64,000 bases of DNA from Rhineura floridana (lineage: Eukaryota; Chordata; Lepidosauria; Squamata; Rhineuridae): assembly GCF_030035675.1 (NCBI RefSeq), contig NC_084489.1, forward strand, positions 13,963,001 through 14,027,000, given 5' to 3'. Below, piece by piece: positions 44,801 to 56,207 of the stretch (positions are counted from its first letter, which is position 1; each line of letters opens with the position of its first letter). The translations under genes and the position numbers were made by a program. The notes under the pieces were generated by a model. That model had not been told where the DNA came from. It made no database searches and saw only the letters and a list, made by a program, of their open reading frames with translations.

Positions 44801-47800
44801 CTTCCCATGGGCAACTGATTGGCCACTGTGAGAACAGAATGCTGGACTAGATGGGCCATTGGCCTGATCCAGCAGGCTCTTCTTATGTTCTTATCCAAGG
44901 CCACCAAAGCTGTTCGGGGACCTGAGGCAAAAACCAAAACAAAACCCAAAATCCTTTCCTACAGTAATAAATACAATTATGATAAATTTAAAATATAATT
45001 TGCTGCTGTTCCATGACACCTGAAATTAGTTGCCTGGGGTAGCAGCCTTACTCTGACTATTGTTAGGGCCAGAACAAATTTATTTATCTCAAGTTGCCAC
45101 CAAGCTCTCTATGTGGTTGCATGTCCTATAAGGGGAGTTTATTTGTGGATACAATATGTTTTAACATTTGCTACTAGATCAAAATGTGAAGCAAAATGCA
45201 CCCACTGAGCTCCCTCCCAGAAAAACGTTTTATTACCTACCTGTGATAAAAGACTAATTTTCCTCTTTTCCAATAGCAAGCCCATGACCAGAGAAGCATG
45301 CCTGAAACCTCTACAGCAGGGGTGGGAAACCTGTGACTTTCCAGATGTTGTTGGATTACAGCTTCCATCATCCCTGACCTTTGGCCATGCTGACTGGATC
45401 TGATGGGAGCTAAAGTCTACCAACTTCTGGAAGGCTGTAGTTTAGCCATCCTTGCCCTATAGGCACCACAATGTTTATCATTCCACATCAATAGGTGATC
45501 CCTCCATCCCTGTTCCATGACTCAACCTGAAGGAATGGCCCATTCAGGCTATCTGATTGGAGGGCTTGAATCCCCCCCACACACTTGGGGACTTCCCACC
45601 TTCCATAGAACTAAGTGAGACAGCCAGTTTTGTTTTATTTTGTTTTGTTCATGACATTGGCAGAGTCAAGGCCAGAATCTGCAACCTCTGAAAACCAGGC
45701 TGGCCTCTGCTCCTGTCCCATAGGATGCATTGAAATGTAAGTGGTTCCATTGTCAGACTCCTGATAAGTAAAGCATAGCTAGTTAATTCTGTGTGTGTAT
45801 TTAAATTTAAAAAGCAATTTCCCATTAATAATAACTCTGTTTTTATTCTTAAATGAATGTAAGTAATCGGACTCTGGGGGTGTTCCAGTTATTTGCCTAG
45901 CCTAGATTGGCTTCACTCAGCCTGTCTAGCGCACACACTGACCTGGTTTCATGGAATTTAAAGGAAGCTCTTTAAACGGCCTGTACTCCAGAATTGCAGA
46001 CTATAAGCCTGAACTGGCCATGTGTTCTGACAAGGAGCTAAAGAGATGTTGGTGACAGCAATTCTGCTTTGGAGTAAGAAATGAAAGGTGTCTTAACAGC
46101 TGGTTCTACGTCACAGGGGTAGAGGATGCTTGAACCAGTTTGTCGCATTTTGTTTTCGTGGTTTTAGTTGATTTGTTTCATTTCTTATGTGTACAGGAAG
46201 ATGAGACTAAACCAGAGGACTGCATTCCTGATGTGCCTGGCAATGAAAATGCACGAGAATTCCTAGCACATGCTCCAACAAAAGGGCTCTGGATGCCATT
46301 AGGGAAAGAAGTCAAAGTGATGCAGTGTAAGTGAGGGAAGCATGTAAATCTCTGTATCACTTTTAGGGGAAGGCAAATGAAGAATGAACAGCTGTGCTGG
46401 CTCTGACTGATGCAGGTTGTATTTCAAAATATCTATAAGACACCAAGTTGGTGAATGCTGTTCTAGATAGAGATGGAAAGGTGGAGAGAAGTAGTGAGTC
46501 TGCAAAGTCAAGCGTTGACAGATATGCAGACAAGAAAGTCCAAGAGTTTCAAAAAGTCTTTGCCTATGAAGCCTTTCTGTCTCTTACTTTGCTGCAGTTT
46601 TTCATCTTGCATTGCCAGCTGTCTTGGTTTCATATTTAAATAAATATTATACTACAAAATATTTTTAATATTTTAAACTGTTTATGTTATTTTAATTGCT
46701 GCTGATTTAATCATTTTGGATGTTTTGTTTTATGGACTTTATAGAAGATAGTATGTTAATCAAGATTTTTGTGTTTTAGTTTGCTGTGGTCAGCCTTGGG
46801 AGGGCTGATCCTGGAAATGACAAAAATAAATAAGAAGTAGGTTTGGATAGGACTGTGGTGACTGTGCCCTTCCCTTACCGCACCAATATTCTGTTAACAG
46901 GAAAGTTAAACTCTGTAGTCTATGTAAATTTCACATTAAATAGGTTTGTCTCAGCCTTTCCCAACCTTTGGGTCCCTAGATGTTGCTGGACTACAGTTCC
47001 CATAATTCCAGACCATTAGTCATGCTGCTGGGAGTTGTAGTCCAGCAACATCTGAAGACCCAAAGGTTGGGAAAGGCTGTACAGTTACATGATTTCTTAT
47101 GCTTATTCTGATGACAGGCCTAAGATGGAAAACATGGCGCCCTCCAGATAAAAACAGATAAAAACAGATGGAAAACATGGCGCCCTCCAGATATTGGACT
47201 CCAACTCCCAGCAGCCCCTACCAGCATGGCCAATGGTGAGGGATTATGGGAATTATAGCCTGGCAACATCTGGAGGGTTACCGGTTCCCCATCCCTGGTA
47301 AGAGCTGTGAAGGGCATTGGCAATCTTGCTTTGCATGCCATAATTTCCTTTGCTCAACACAACAAGGGCAGGGAACTCTCCACTTACCTGAGAGTAAACA
47401 ACTGTTAGTTTTTAAAAAAAAAAAAAATCCCATAGTTTTTAGGTACTGTATTTTTTTTTTTTAGAAAGATACTGATTTTTCTTTCTTTTCTAGTGCAGAA
47501 TATTTTAACAATTCTAATTTTTCTCTCTCGCAAGGCTGGAGATGTAAACGTTATGGACACCGAACAGGAGATAAAGAATGTCCATTCTTCATTAAGGGCA
47601 ACCAGAAACTAGAACAATTCAGAGTAGTAAGTAAAACATTGCAGTATTCGTTTTGAATGATATTTCTGAATATTCTGCTGAGATAGTGTGTCTCAAGTTC
47701 TTCTTTTAATCCGATGACAGCACTAGATGTTATGATGATGCAACTTTGCACTTACATCACCCTGGGGTAGTTGCTGGGGAGACCTAGCAGACAGAGACTA

Positions 47801-50272
47801 CTTCATTTTCTCCCTTCCTTTTGATTTTTCCCCAACAAATGCCCCGCCCTGCCCCATGCTGTTTTTAAGATTTTTATCCCCAGTTAGGTAATGAAACAGT
47901 AAGACCAGTGAGAAAAGCCGTTGAGGAGGGAGACTTACAAGAATCATCAATGAATGTAGAAGGAGTGAGGCACCTGTTTCATGGACTTCTTCATTCATTT
48001 ATTTTAGGAAATTATACCCCATACTCTGCCCTGCTGTCAGCAGGTTTCCAAGGCAAAGTTCTTTCTCACAACACTTTCTAGACCCACATTTGTGTCCCCT
48101 AAGCAAACTTTGGGAATTTGGAAAGAAAATGTCTTAATTCCACCTGGATGCACAAAGCAAAAACATTTTATTAGCACTGTCATGTCAGGGGCCCTTTTGT
48201 TAATTGCTAACATGTTTAGCTAGTTCTCTTATTCCCTATAAACAACATTTATTTATTACTACTTTGCGCTTTGCATATGTATCCACAACAGTTAAATAGT
48301 CCATGAAAATGTTTTCTAACTCATCTAGGTGGGCCTACTTGCCGATCCATCTCTATATTTGCCATTCATAGAATAAAAAGCCCAAGCAGCCCAGACCTGT
48401 ATTTGAATCATTTTAAATATATTTTTATTGTTTTATCTCTTCCTGTTTGCTGCCCCGGGCCCTTTAGGAGAAAGGGCAGGGTATACATTTAAATAAAAGT
48501 AATAGTAAGCAAGCCAACGTTTGTATAGCTTCTATACTGGTTGCCAGGAGATAGTCCATGCTCATCACAGGTGATCAGGTAAATGATAATGTACAAGTAC
48601 CTGGTAAAGCACAGCTGTCCTGCTAATTATGCATTTGGGGTTGATCTAGGTCTCAGAAATAGAGATTACTGTGTCCAGTCATTTTAGGCAATCTAAAAAC
48701 CAGAAAATTCAGGAAAGCATGTTGAATTTGAATGATCTTGTATTAGAAATCCCATAACTGCTTTATACTTCTCAACCTTTTTCAGCATTTATAGTTCAAA
48801 AGAGTTGGAAATAATGTTAAAAAAAAGTTTGTCTTGTCTTTTGCCTAGTTCAAAGGTAACAATCTCGGCCCAATAAACATGGGAAACAGCTGTTTAAGCT
48901 CTGGTTATAAACCAGAATTAGTTCAGTTGGTAACAGAAAACTGTAGTTTCACAAATCCAGGAAATTTTGCATCAAGGAAGAGGAGCTTGTGGGGCTTAAT
49001 CAGACCAAAATTGTTATATCTGAACCAGGCCTTTGACTTGGGATGAATTAAGGCCAATTCGGGGGTTAACATTTCAAACATGAGTTCAAAGAGTGATCCT
49101 GATACTCGAATCCCTGTGAAAGTATAATTAATTATCTGACTATTTTATGCAGAATAAGTACCTTTCCAGCCAATCTGTACGTAGCAGATCCCTGCTCTAA
49201 ACAGCAGGAGAGCAGTTTATATTGATAAAACTACAATTATTGTGCAAGACAACGTTGCTCCTAAAATAGGCTGACAAGGTCTCTGCTTGTATCCCTAGGA
49301 AATGTAATGTCTGCTGAGTGCAGAAATTGTTTAAAACAAAAGACTGGTGGACATGGAGATGTTTTATGCTTGTTTTTTAAGGCACATGAAGACCCCATGT
49401 ATGATATAATAAGGGAGAATAAGCGACATGAGAAGGAAATGCGGTAAGTCTGATTCTGTTTTAAAGTGGGTCCATGTAACTAATAATAGTGGCACTTTAG
49501 AGGTTTCAAAGCACTTCAGATAGGAGCATAAAAAGCTCCTGTATGGTCCATCTATGCTTAGCGGCAACAGCTGTCCAGGGTTTCAAACAGGAGACATCCC
49601 CAACACGAACTGGAGACACCAGGGATTGAACTTGGGACCTTCTGCATGCAAAGTTGATGCTCTGCCACTGAACTGCAGCCCTTTCCCTAATAATAATTAA
49701 TCTGCAAGAAAAGTCAATGTTATCCCTATGCTTTGGGAGGGTGCTGAGGCTGAGAGTACCAAGTATGTGCGGTTAGATATTAACCAAGAAGAATTCCTGA
49801 TTACCAGTTCAGTGTCTCCGGTACTACTTTGCTCTAAATCTCAGCTAATGGTGATGCTTTCAAAATTCAGTGTCGATTTCAGGGGAAGAAACCTTCATCT
49901 TTTGTGTCATAATTTAGTTACCCTGTTTCCATTTAAGACTACTGTCCAAGTAAACAAATAAAACCTCCCTGGGCTCCTTCAGGAGGAAGGGCAGGATATA
50001 AATGGAAGGAATTAATGCATAAATAAAACAAGTAGTTTGCCCAAACAAACATGAGGGAGCATTTCATTGTGCATTAACTGGCCATTTGTACATTTAGGAT
50101 TCAACAGTTGAAGGAGCTGCTGGAGGACTCTACTTCAGACGAAGATAGCAGCAGCTCCAGCTCTTCAAGATGTCAAGGAAAACACAAAAGGAAGAGGAAG
50201 AAGAAAGAAAAGAAGAAGAAGAGGAGAAAGCGCAAATCTTCTAAGTCAAGCAAGAGGTCCAAATTGCATTGA
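41630..50272 (+). CDS. RP9: RP9 (PAP-1), splicing-associated zinc-knuckle protein
   Basis: Nuclear protein linked to pre-mRNA splicing; the human protein binds PIM1 kinase and is associated with retinitis pigmentosa 9. Six coding exons (41630-41823, 44055-44085, 46197-46326, 47535-47626, 49382-49443, 50098-50272) join in phase and give 227 residues, close to the human 221. The N-terminus is Ser/Arg-rich, followed by REVQQIQQIQHLESFYEKLP and a highly conserved PTKGLWMPLGKEVKVMQC block. The CCHC knuckle uses C119, C122, H127 and C134 (CWRCKRYGHRTGDKEC). Then come HEDPMYDIIRENKRHE, an acidic/Ser tract (LLEDSTSDEDSSSS) and a Lys/Arg-rich nuclear tail. The start is the ATG in CCCACCATG at 41630; an in-frame ATG nine bases upstream has a weaker context. 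Exon 4 uses a weak acceptor (CTCTCGCAAG). Confidence 0.95.
42600..44050. other. RP9 intron 1, no gene seen
   Basis: After an L2 tail (about 42030-42300, minus strand) the sequence is AT-rich and mostly unique. No coding exon other than the one at 44055 was recognised. Confidence 0.5.
44055..44085 (+). CDS. RP9: RP9 coding exon 2 (31-bp microexon)
   Basis: Encodes (F)YEKLPPGLIK. Acceptor TTTTTTCAG, donor GTAGGT. Recognised by family match; far too short to show as an open frame. Confidence 0.92.
44619..44896 (+). mobile_element. CR1 LINE 3' end fragment
   Basis: Matches the 3' end of the long CR1 copy at 60120-60407: ACTTGGATGGCTTTAAAAGA, GCTATCAATGGCTATTAGCC and CTGATCCAGCAGGCTCTTC, ending TTATGTTCTTAT. 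It lies in RP9 intron 2. Confidence 0.9.
45318..45440. mobile_element. Palindromic hAT-like MITE
   Basis: CAGGGGTGGGAAACCTGTGA and GATGTTGTTGGATTACAGC are opposed by GATGGGAGCTAAAGTCTAC. Decayed right arm. RP9 intron 2. Confidence 0.6.
46197..46326 (+). CDS. RP9: RP9 coding exon 3
   Basis: Encodes EDETKPEDCIPDVPGNENAR, then EFLAHAPTKGLWMPLGKEVK, and ends MQ plus T. Acceptor GTGTACAG, donor GTAAGT. Confidence 0.95.
46957..47300. mobile_element. Two adjacent palindromic MITE copies
   Basis: Copy 1 (46957-47080) is a clear inverted repeat: CCTTTCCCAACCTTTGGGTC faces CCAAAGGTTGGGAAAGG. Copy 2 (47126-47300) carries a 43-bp tandem duplication at its left end (47124 and 47167, GATGGAAAACATGGCGCCCT). 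RP9 intron 3. Confidence 0.65.
47535..47626 (+). CDS. RP9: RP9 coding exon 4 (zinc knuckle)
   Basis: Encodes (C)WRCKRYGHRTGDKECPFF and IKGNQKLEQFRV. Acceptor GCAAG is weak, donor GTAAGT. Confidence 0.94.
47700..49380. other. RP9 intron 4, no gene seen
   Basis: AT-rich intron with an L2-type tail at 48449-48500 (GCTGCCCCGGGCCC, AGAAAGGGCAGGGTATAC). No other coding signal. Confidence 0.5.
49382..49443 (+). CDS. RP9: RP9 coding exon 5
   Basis: Encodes AHEDPMYDIIRENKRHEKEM plus CG. Acceptor TTTTTTAAG, donor GTAAGT. Confidence 0.94.
49566..49690. repeat. Dispersed squamate repeat, LINE-tail type
   Basis: Contains CCAGGGATTGAACTTGGGAC, CTTCTGCATGCAAAGTTGAT and GCTCTGCCACTGAACTGCAG. It begins about 120 bp after the RP9 exon 5 donor. 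Confidence 0.6.
50098..50272 (+). CDS. RP9: RP9 last coding exon
   Basis: Encodes IQQLKELLEDSTSDED, a Ser run, then a long Lys/Arg tail ending KRSKLH and TGA. Acceptor CATTTAG. The basic tail comes from an AAG/AGG-rich purine tract. Confidence 0.94.
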
Positions 50273-53200
50273 GGAAACTTGTGGTAAACTTGCGATGCAT
50301 TGTGGAACATTCACAGAATAATTCTCCCCAAAGGGCTTTAACCAACAGGCATGTTTAGATGCTCCTTAGTGTTATTTTGTGAGTTGCCTTATTAACAGGG
50401 CTTTCCCACTGTACCTTCATATTGCATATTTGATATCCCTCAAGTTTAAAAAAAGTTGGTAGCTTGATCCAAGAGAGCTGTTGCTAAGATAAAGCACCTC
50501 TGTTGTGAACATGTTATCCCCGCCCCCCAACTTACCCTTTTAGCAGTTCTTGGGCCCTCTTATTTCTTTTTAGCCTACTGAGAGGTTGAAAAATCAATCC
50601 AGGGAGCTGTGGGCAAGGGGAAGCTGCCAATGAAGAACTTACAAAATAGCTCCCAATGTGTATTCAAATACCCTTTGGTCACAGCTTTGGAGAATATACA
50701 GAAAGGGATTCGTTTAGTGTCATGTAAGCAAGACCTGCAGATGTGGTGCTGCAGATGGCCTGGAATCGGTTGGATGAAGACAAATGAGGAATATTTCTAG
50801 CCACTCAGACTCTGAGGCAAAGACTGGGAAAATCAAAAACTGCAACATCCTAATTGCCTACAGTTCAATTTTTGCTTTTGAAAAGTGGTTTTTGTACAGA
50901 ACAGTGTGATTAAGCACAGATTACAGTATCATAGAATGGTTTGTGTTCCTCAATTGAAGAAAACATGTTTATGGCTCCATTTGAACTTTAATGTAAACAT
51001 TCTTGCTTCAACTTAAAGCCAGCCTGTACGACTGGTGACCCACTAAGTCAAATACAGTCCACCAGGCTTTTGCAACAGACCACAAGGGGCTCTACACATA
51101 TCCTGTTTGGGTTGTCTGCTTGGAACTGCAACAGAAGGGTTTGTCAAGCAGTGATACAGGGCTAGTGGTCTACATTCAGCTTGCAGGATCACAAGTTGTG
51201 CAAACTGGATTTAAAGCTCTCACCATATGAATTATAGTACATTGTTGTTTTGATAATTCCACACTTAAAAGCTCCATGTGTACGATATGGTGTATGAAGT
51301 CACAAAAAGCCTTTGGTTCTCATAGGGCAAAATAATGTAAATCCAGATCCACATACGAAACCTCCTTTTAAGCAGTAATGTTAAAGAGATATTTATTATA
51401 CATAGTCAAGACATACAAACAGATTGGCACTACAATAATAGAAATAATTTAAGTTTCATTTTCTTCTGTAAATCTTAATTTTATTGCATTATGGAGAGCA
51501 CTTAACATTTTCCTGCTTCCCTATTGAACTGAATTCCTACACATTGAAAATAATCTTGCCAGTGTATTGTTAAAATAATCAGTAGCAACCAGGTTGACCA
51601 CAAGAAAAGGGGCTTGAAAAGGTTAACAATATTTTCTGTAAAACAAGTTAGCAAGATATATTGCTATGAGAGAGTGGGGAAAGTATTACAAGGAGCTATA
51701 ACTAACTATATTTTTTATGTAGCAATGCCAGACCATACGTTTGCTTTTTCTTTTGTACAAAAAAGGAGAATTTATAAGAAGGGTAGAAATGTCAACATTG
51801 GTACAACTGGCTTGTCCAGTATAAATGTCACTCATTCAGCTGTGCTGTCTTGGAGAGATAAGCAAAGGAAAATTTGCTGATCTTGAGGGCAACAGAAGCT
51901 TTGGGGTCACAATAAGAGGCAGCCCTATGGGGGGGGCGGAAGAGAGAGAGAGAGAGAGAGATGCACAGCCACTGCTGTTGCTTGATGTTTTTACTTAGTG
52001 GCATGGATAAGTAATTTTGTCATTTAAAATGACGGCTTGCCTGTTCATCTGGCTCACAGGTGGGAAACCCATAGTACATGCAGCCCACTGTGGGTTGCCT
52101 TCCCCCCCGTTTAATTATCCCCTACCCCATTGGGGGGACTGAGAAGAGTGCAATTGCAAGTGCCAATCAGCAGGTGGAAGTGCACAAGTGAATTGCTGAG
52201 ATCCCACTATGCACTTCCCTGCTGTCTGTGGAGGTGCTTGTGTGAAGCCCTTGCGGCCAAGAAGATTGGCGCGAGTTTCAAAACATCAGTTTTCATGTGC
52301 ATCTTTCCCACCTCATTGATGCCGCAAGATAATTTTGCACTCTGGACTTAATGGTCAGAGTGGACCCTATTCAGACAGACATGTGAATTATTTCCGTTCT
52401 GAAGCACACAATTAAAATTTACCTTCTCCCCACCGCCAACGCCATTCTATGCTTCTACATTCTTGATAGGTTGGAGGCCCCGTCAAAACCATTTGTGAAC
52501 CCTGATAAAAAAAGGAATGTTCTGTTTCTGAGCCTATGTAGTTTCACATTTCAAACTTACTTAAATCATAGCACCATCATGATTACTGGAACAAAACAGA
52601 CTTTGCTTCTGCTGTGCTGAAATAAAATATTATAAAAACGAAAAGGATGCTATAATGAACAGCATCGGCTCCTGTGGGCCTGAACATAATGCCAGCCCCT
52701 GTGCTGACACCAGGCCTGTTTACTGCTGCTGTCTCATTATCTACTGCTCTTTGGAGGGGGGGCACTGGATTTGAGCCCCCAAGCCCACCCTTAGCTATAC
52801 CACTGTTCCCCCAGCTGTCAAGGAGCACTGCTTTAGTTGTTGCCCTGGCACAGCTGTAACAAAAGGTTGAGAGCATGTCTGTGCCTTAGGTGACTAGTTT
52901 TATAGAAAGAGCTTCAAAAAGGGTCATTAAAAGGCAAGATTAGCTAATGCTAATACCTCCCAAAACCTTGCTGCTTAGCTTGTGTCAATATAGAATCACT
53001 CTTGGAGTAAAACTGGTCTAAAGGTTCCCCAACCTGGTACCCTTCAGATGTGTTAACTCAAACTTTTCAGCTACTGCCTGCATGGCCAATGGTCAGGAAT
53101 GATGGGAGCTACAGTCCATCATCATACTTTAAACTTTGAAGAACGCAGCAGAGTGAAGATAGGGGGAAATGCAACAAAACACACAAAAACCTAAGTAAAG

Positions 53201-53730
53201 TTGGATAATTCTGAATTTTCCCATTTACCACATTTGTATCCCTCCGTTTCTCCAAGCAGAGCAGTGTGTCTTACCAGGGAGTATTGTCCCTGAATCATCT
53301 GTACATTTGTCAAACAATGAAGTGATTATCTTTCCTTTTCCACCCCTGCAGATACGGTGCAGAGTGATAGATGTAACCAGGATGGCTGGTCTGTTATTGT
53401 AATTACAGTAGCATTGTCTTAGACTTCAAAGTGCAGCTCGATTCTCAGTTTTGTATATGTTAAACTGCATAGCTACAGAACCATCCACGTTAGGTATCTT
53501 TTACACCCTCATGTACCGTACTGTAATGAGGATGCTAATTGTGTGGTGGACAATGAGGTGAAGGCCTATTCTCACCCCACCACCCCAGATTTTTAACTCT
53601 GCTTGTATCCTACTAGAGAACGATCCAACCTCATCCTGTAAATAAACAGTCTGTTAAATACAGGAACAGGATGAAGTTAGAAAAGAGATCCCTCTCTGCA
53701 TCCAAGACACAAACAGAACAAGCAAGCTGA
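50273..53730. other. RP9 3' UTR and downstream flank
   Basis: Starts as the likely 3' UTR of RP9, whose end is not certain (an AATAAA is at about 53640). A (GA)n run is at about 51938-51961 and a palindromic MITE at 53022-53135. Short frames show no domain. Confidence 0.5.
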
Positions 53731-53732
53731 GA

Positions 53733-54215
53733 TCTTAAGAACATAAGAACAGCCTGCTGGACCAGGCCAGTGGTCTATCTAGTCTAGCATCTTCTTCTCA
53801 CAGTGGCCAACCAAATGCCCATGGGAAGCCTGCAAGGAGGACCTGAGCGCAAGAGCACTCACCCCCTCCTGTTATTTCCAGCAACTGGTATCCAGAAGCA
53901 TGCTGCCTCTGACTATGGTGGCAGAGCACATCCATCAGGGCTAGTAGCCACTGATCCTCCATGAATTTTCTAATATTTTTTTTAAAGCCATCCAAGTTGG
54001 TGGCCATCACTGCCTCCTGTTGAAGCAAATTCTATAGTTTAACTATGTGCTGTGTGAAGAAATACTTTATTTTGTCTGTCCTCAATCTTCCAGTATTCAG
54101 CTTCATTGGGTATCCACGTGTTCTGGTATTATGACAGAGGAAGAAAAGCTGTGTCTACTGTCTCCATGCCATCCATAATTTTATACACTTCTGTCATGTC
54201 ACCTCTGATTTGCCT
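53733..54215 (-). mobile_element. CR1 LINE 3' end fragment
   Basis: Opens AAGAACATAAGAACAGCCTG on the plus strand, then GTGGCCAACCAAATGCCCAT and GCCATCCAAGTTGGTGGCCA, the complement of the CR1 3' end. Its right border is blurred by short inverted duplications (54205-54301). Confidence 0.88.
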
Positions 54216-54299
54216 TAATTAAAGGCAAATTGCCTTAATTAAAAAGCCCCATATGCTGCAACCTTTATTGCAAACCTCCTAGTTTAATTAAACTAGGAG

Positions 54300-56080
54300 C
54301 AGCCTTGGGTCTGTGGAGGTCCACACCTGTTATTTGGTGATCAGATGTAGAATTAGCTACTGTCCTGCCTGCTTTAGAAGTACGTATATTGTTCTCAATA
54401 TGCTGTGCTTGTATATTGTGCACAGGTATTAGAAAGACACCCTTAGTCTTCTGTGCTCTTGTCCAGAGGAATGAACCCTGCTGCCCCTGGATTTCTCATA
54501 GCTCATGGAAGTGGGGAACATCCAAAAGAGGTCTTCTGAAAGTGGAATGTAGTTCAACTCTAAATGCAATTTTCTCAGACTCGGTTGCAGTTAGTTCCCA
54601 GAACACAAACATTCCTTGGCTCAATGTTTGCCACTTAACGCTCAAATGTTTTGACCACTAGTAACCTCTGCATTACAATTTAATTATCCAGACATCTCAT
54701 AAGTGCAATCTTAATCTTTATTTTTATTTAAATATTGTTTGTGTTATTTACAATATCAAGTGCCTTCATTTTGGTGTCCACTTTTTTATACATTTTTCAT
54801 ACGTGTACTCAGAAATCTTGAGAGTGCAACTTTAATATCTGATCCACTTGCAAAAGTTTGCTTATGACTCATCTGAATGATACTGGGAAATGTTTGCACT
54901 TCAGTTATAATTATCTTCTTCTATAGAGAGATCTCTTTGCTGGGCGCCCTGCACAAAAGATAATAAGGAAGGTTGTAATAAGTAAGGAAGTACACTCTGC
55001 TTTTTATCCATTCATGTTTCAATAGACATTGACCTGCTAAAGGAATTATTTGAGTTTCACCTGTAAACAGTAGACGAGGGGGAAATCTCAACATATGTAA
55101 TCTGCAGGGCCATTGAAAAAGCACTACCCAAACTTGCAGGGCTCCTAAAATCTATTCTAAAGAGCTCAGTTGCTATTCTGTACACCACAATCCTGTCCAC
55201 TATTAAAGGGTGCCTAAGTTAGATAGGATAGCAGGATAGGGCAACACACACCTGGTGCAAGCCTCTGAAGGTATGGTTTTGCCACCTGGAGGAAGGTTGC
55301 ATGAGATGCAGCATCCAAAAACTCCTTGCCCCCAAGAGGACTATATTATATTTCTAAACAGGGCAGGGCAGCAGCCAGTGTAGGTACACAACAGACACAT
55401 GAATACTGGCATCCTATTCATCTTTGAAGCCACAAACTCTTGGCATGCACAATAGATGAAATATAACAGGCTACAGAGGAAAATACAGCAAAAAAATTAA
55501 ATCACTTCCCACTGAAGAGGGACCATGCACAATAAATTTTCAGCTTAATGGGCCAGAGTACAGACTACTAGCAAGCAGAGCATACAGAGCCACTTTTGCT
55601 GGCACTTGGAACCAGGTTTCTCATCTGTTCTACAACCTACAAAGCAGGACCAAGGCTTGGCATTTCAGATATCTATGCAAATAAGATTATAACGCTTTGA
55701 AGTCTAAAAATTGGTCTGTTGCCATTCACAACTCATAAAAAGGTCTGTTTTTATCATAGACAGGCCAAGAGCACTATAGAAGCACACTTGAAGATTCAGA
55801 AGCATATACCCCTTCTCTACTTTCATGCTTCCCAGGACCTATGTCCTTAAAAGCATCCCATGCACAGATTTACAATGACGTTTTTACATTGTTTTCCAGT
55901 TGAATTGACCAGCAGTTTCCTCCAAGAATCCATTCTGGTATCTACATGCTCGAAATTACTGGACTAAGTATTAGGTCACATACATAGCTGAGAGTTAGCA
56001 GTAGTCTTTATAGGTATGACCTGGAATTCAAGTTTAAAAGCAGGAGGTAGTCTGGTACAGAATTCACTGACTTAATAAAC
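54300..56080. other. Stretch between converging RP9 and Bucky ball genes
   Basis: Mostly unique. The terminal exon and 3' UTR of the Bucky ball homologue should lie here. One candidate acceptor (ATACTTAG ending at 55964 on the minus strand) would add only two residues before a stop. No exon could be assigned with confidence. Confidence 0.45.
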
Positions 56081-56084
56081 TTAC

Positions 56085-56207
56085 CCTTGTGCTGGGTGGT
56101 TTTAGGCTTCTCCCATTCTTCAACTTCTACATCATGTCTTGTGTCTCTACGTTTGTGTGGAGGCTTACGTGCTCCTTTCTTCTTTGGCATATCTATAGGC
56201 AAGTCAC
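56085..56207 (-). CDS. BUC: Bucky ball homologue, downstream 123-bp exon
   Basis: The acceptor CTTTCCTTCAG and donor GTAAGT flank 41 codons. The phase matches the donor of the large exon exactly, which is the main reason for assigning it. The charged content (MPKKKGARKPPHKRRDTRHD) suits an RNA-binding or condensate tail, but the function is unproven. Confidence 0.7.

Noticed and set aside
55440-55463. Alternative 3' exon of the Bucky ball homologue after the acceptor TCCTCTGTAG near 55464 (minus strand)
   Set aside because: The acceptor looks good and the frame stays open for about 17 codons, but the residues show no resemblance to the family and nothing confirms the join.
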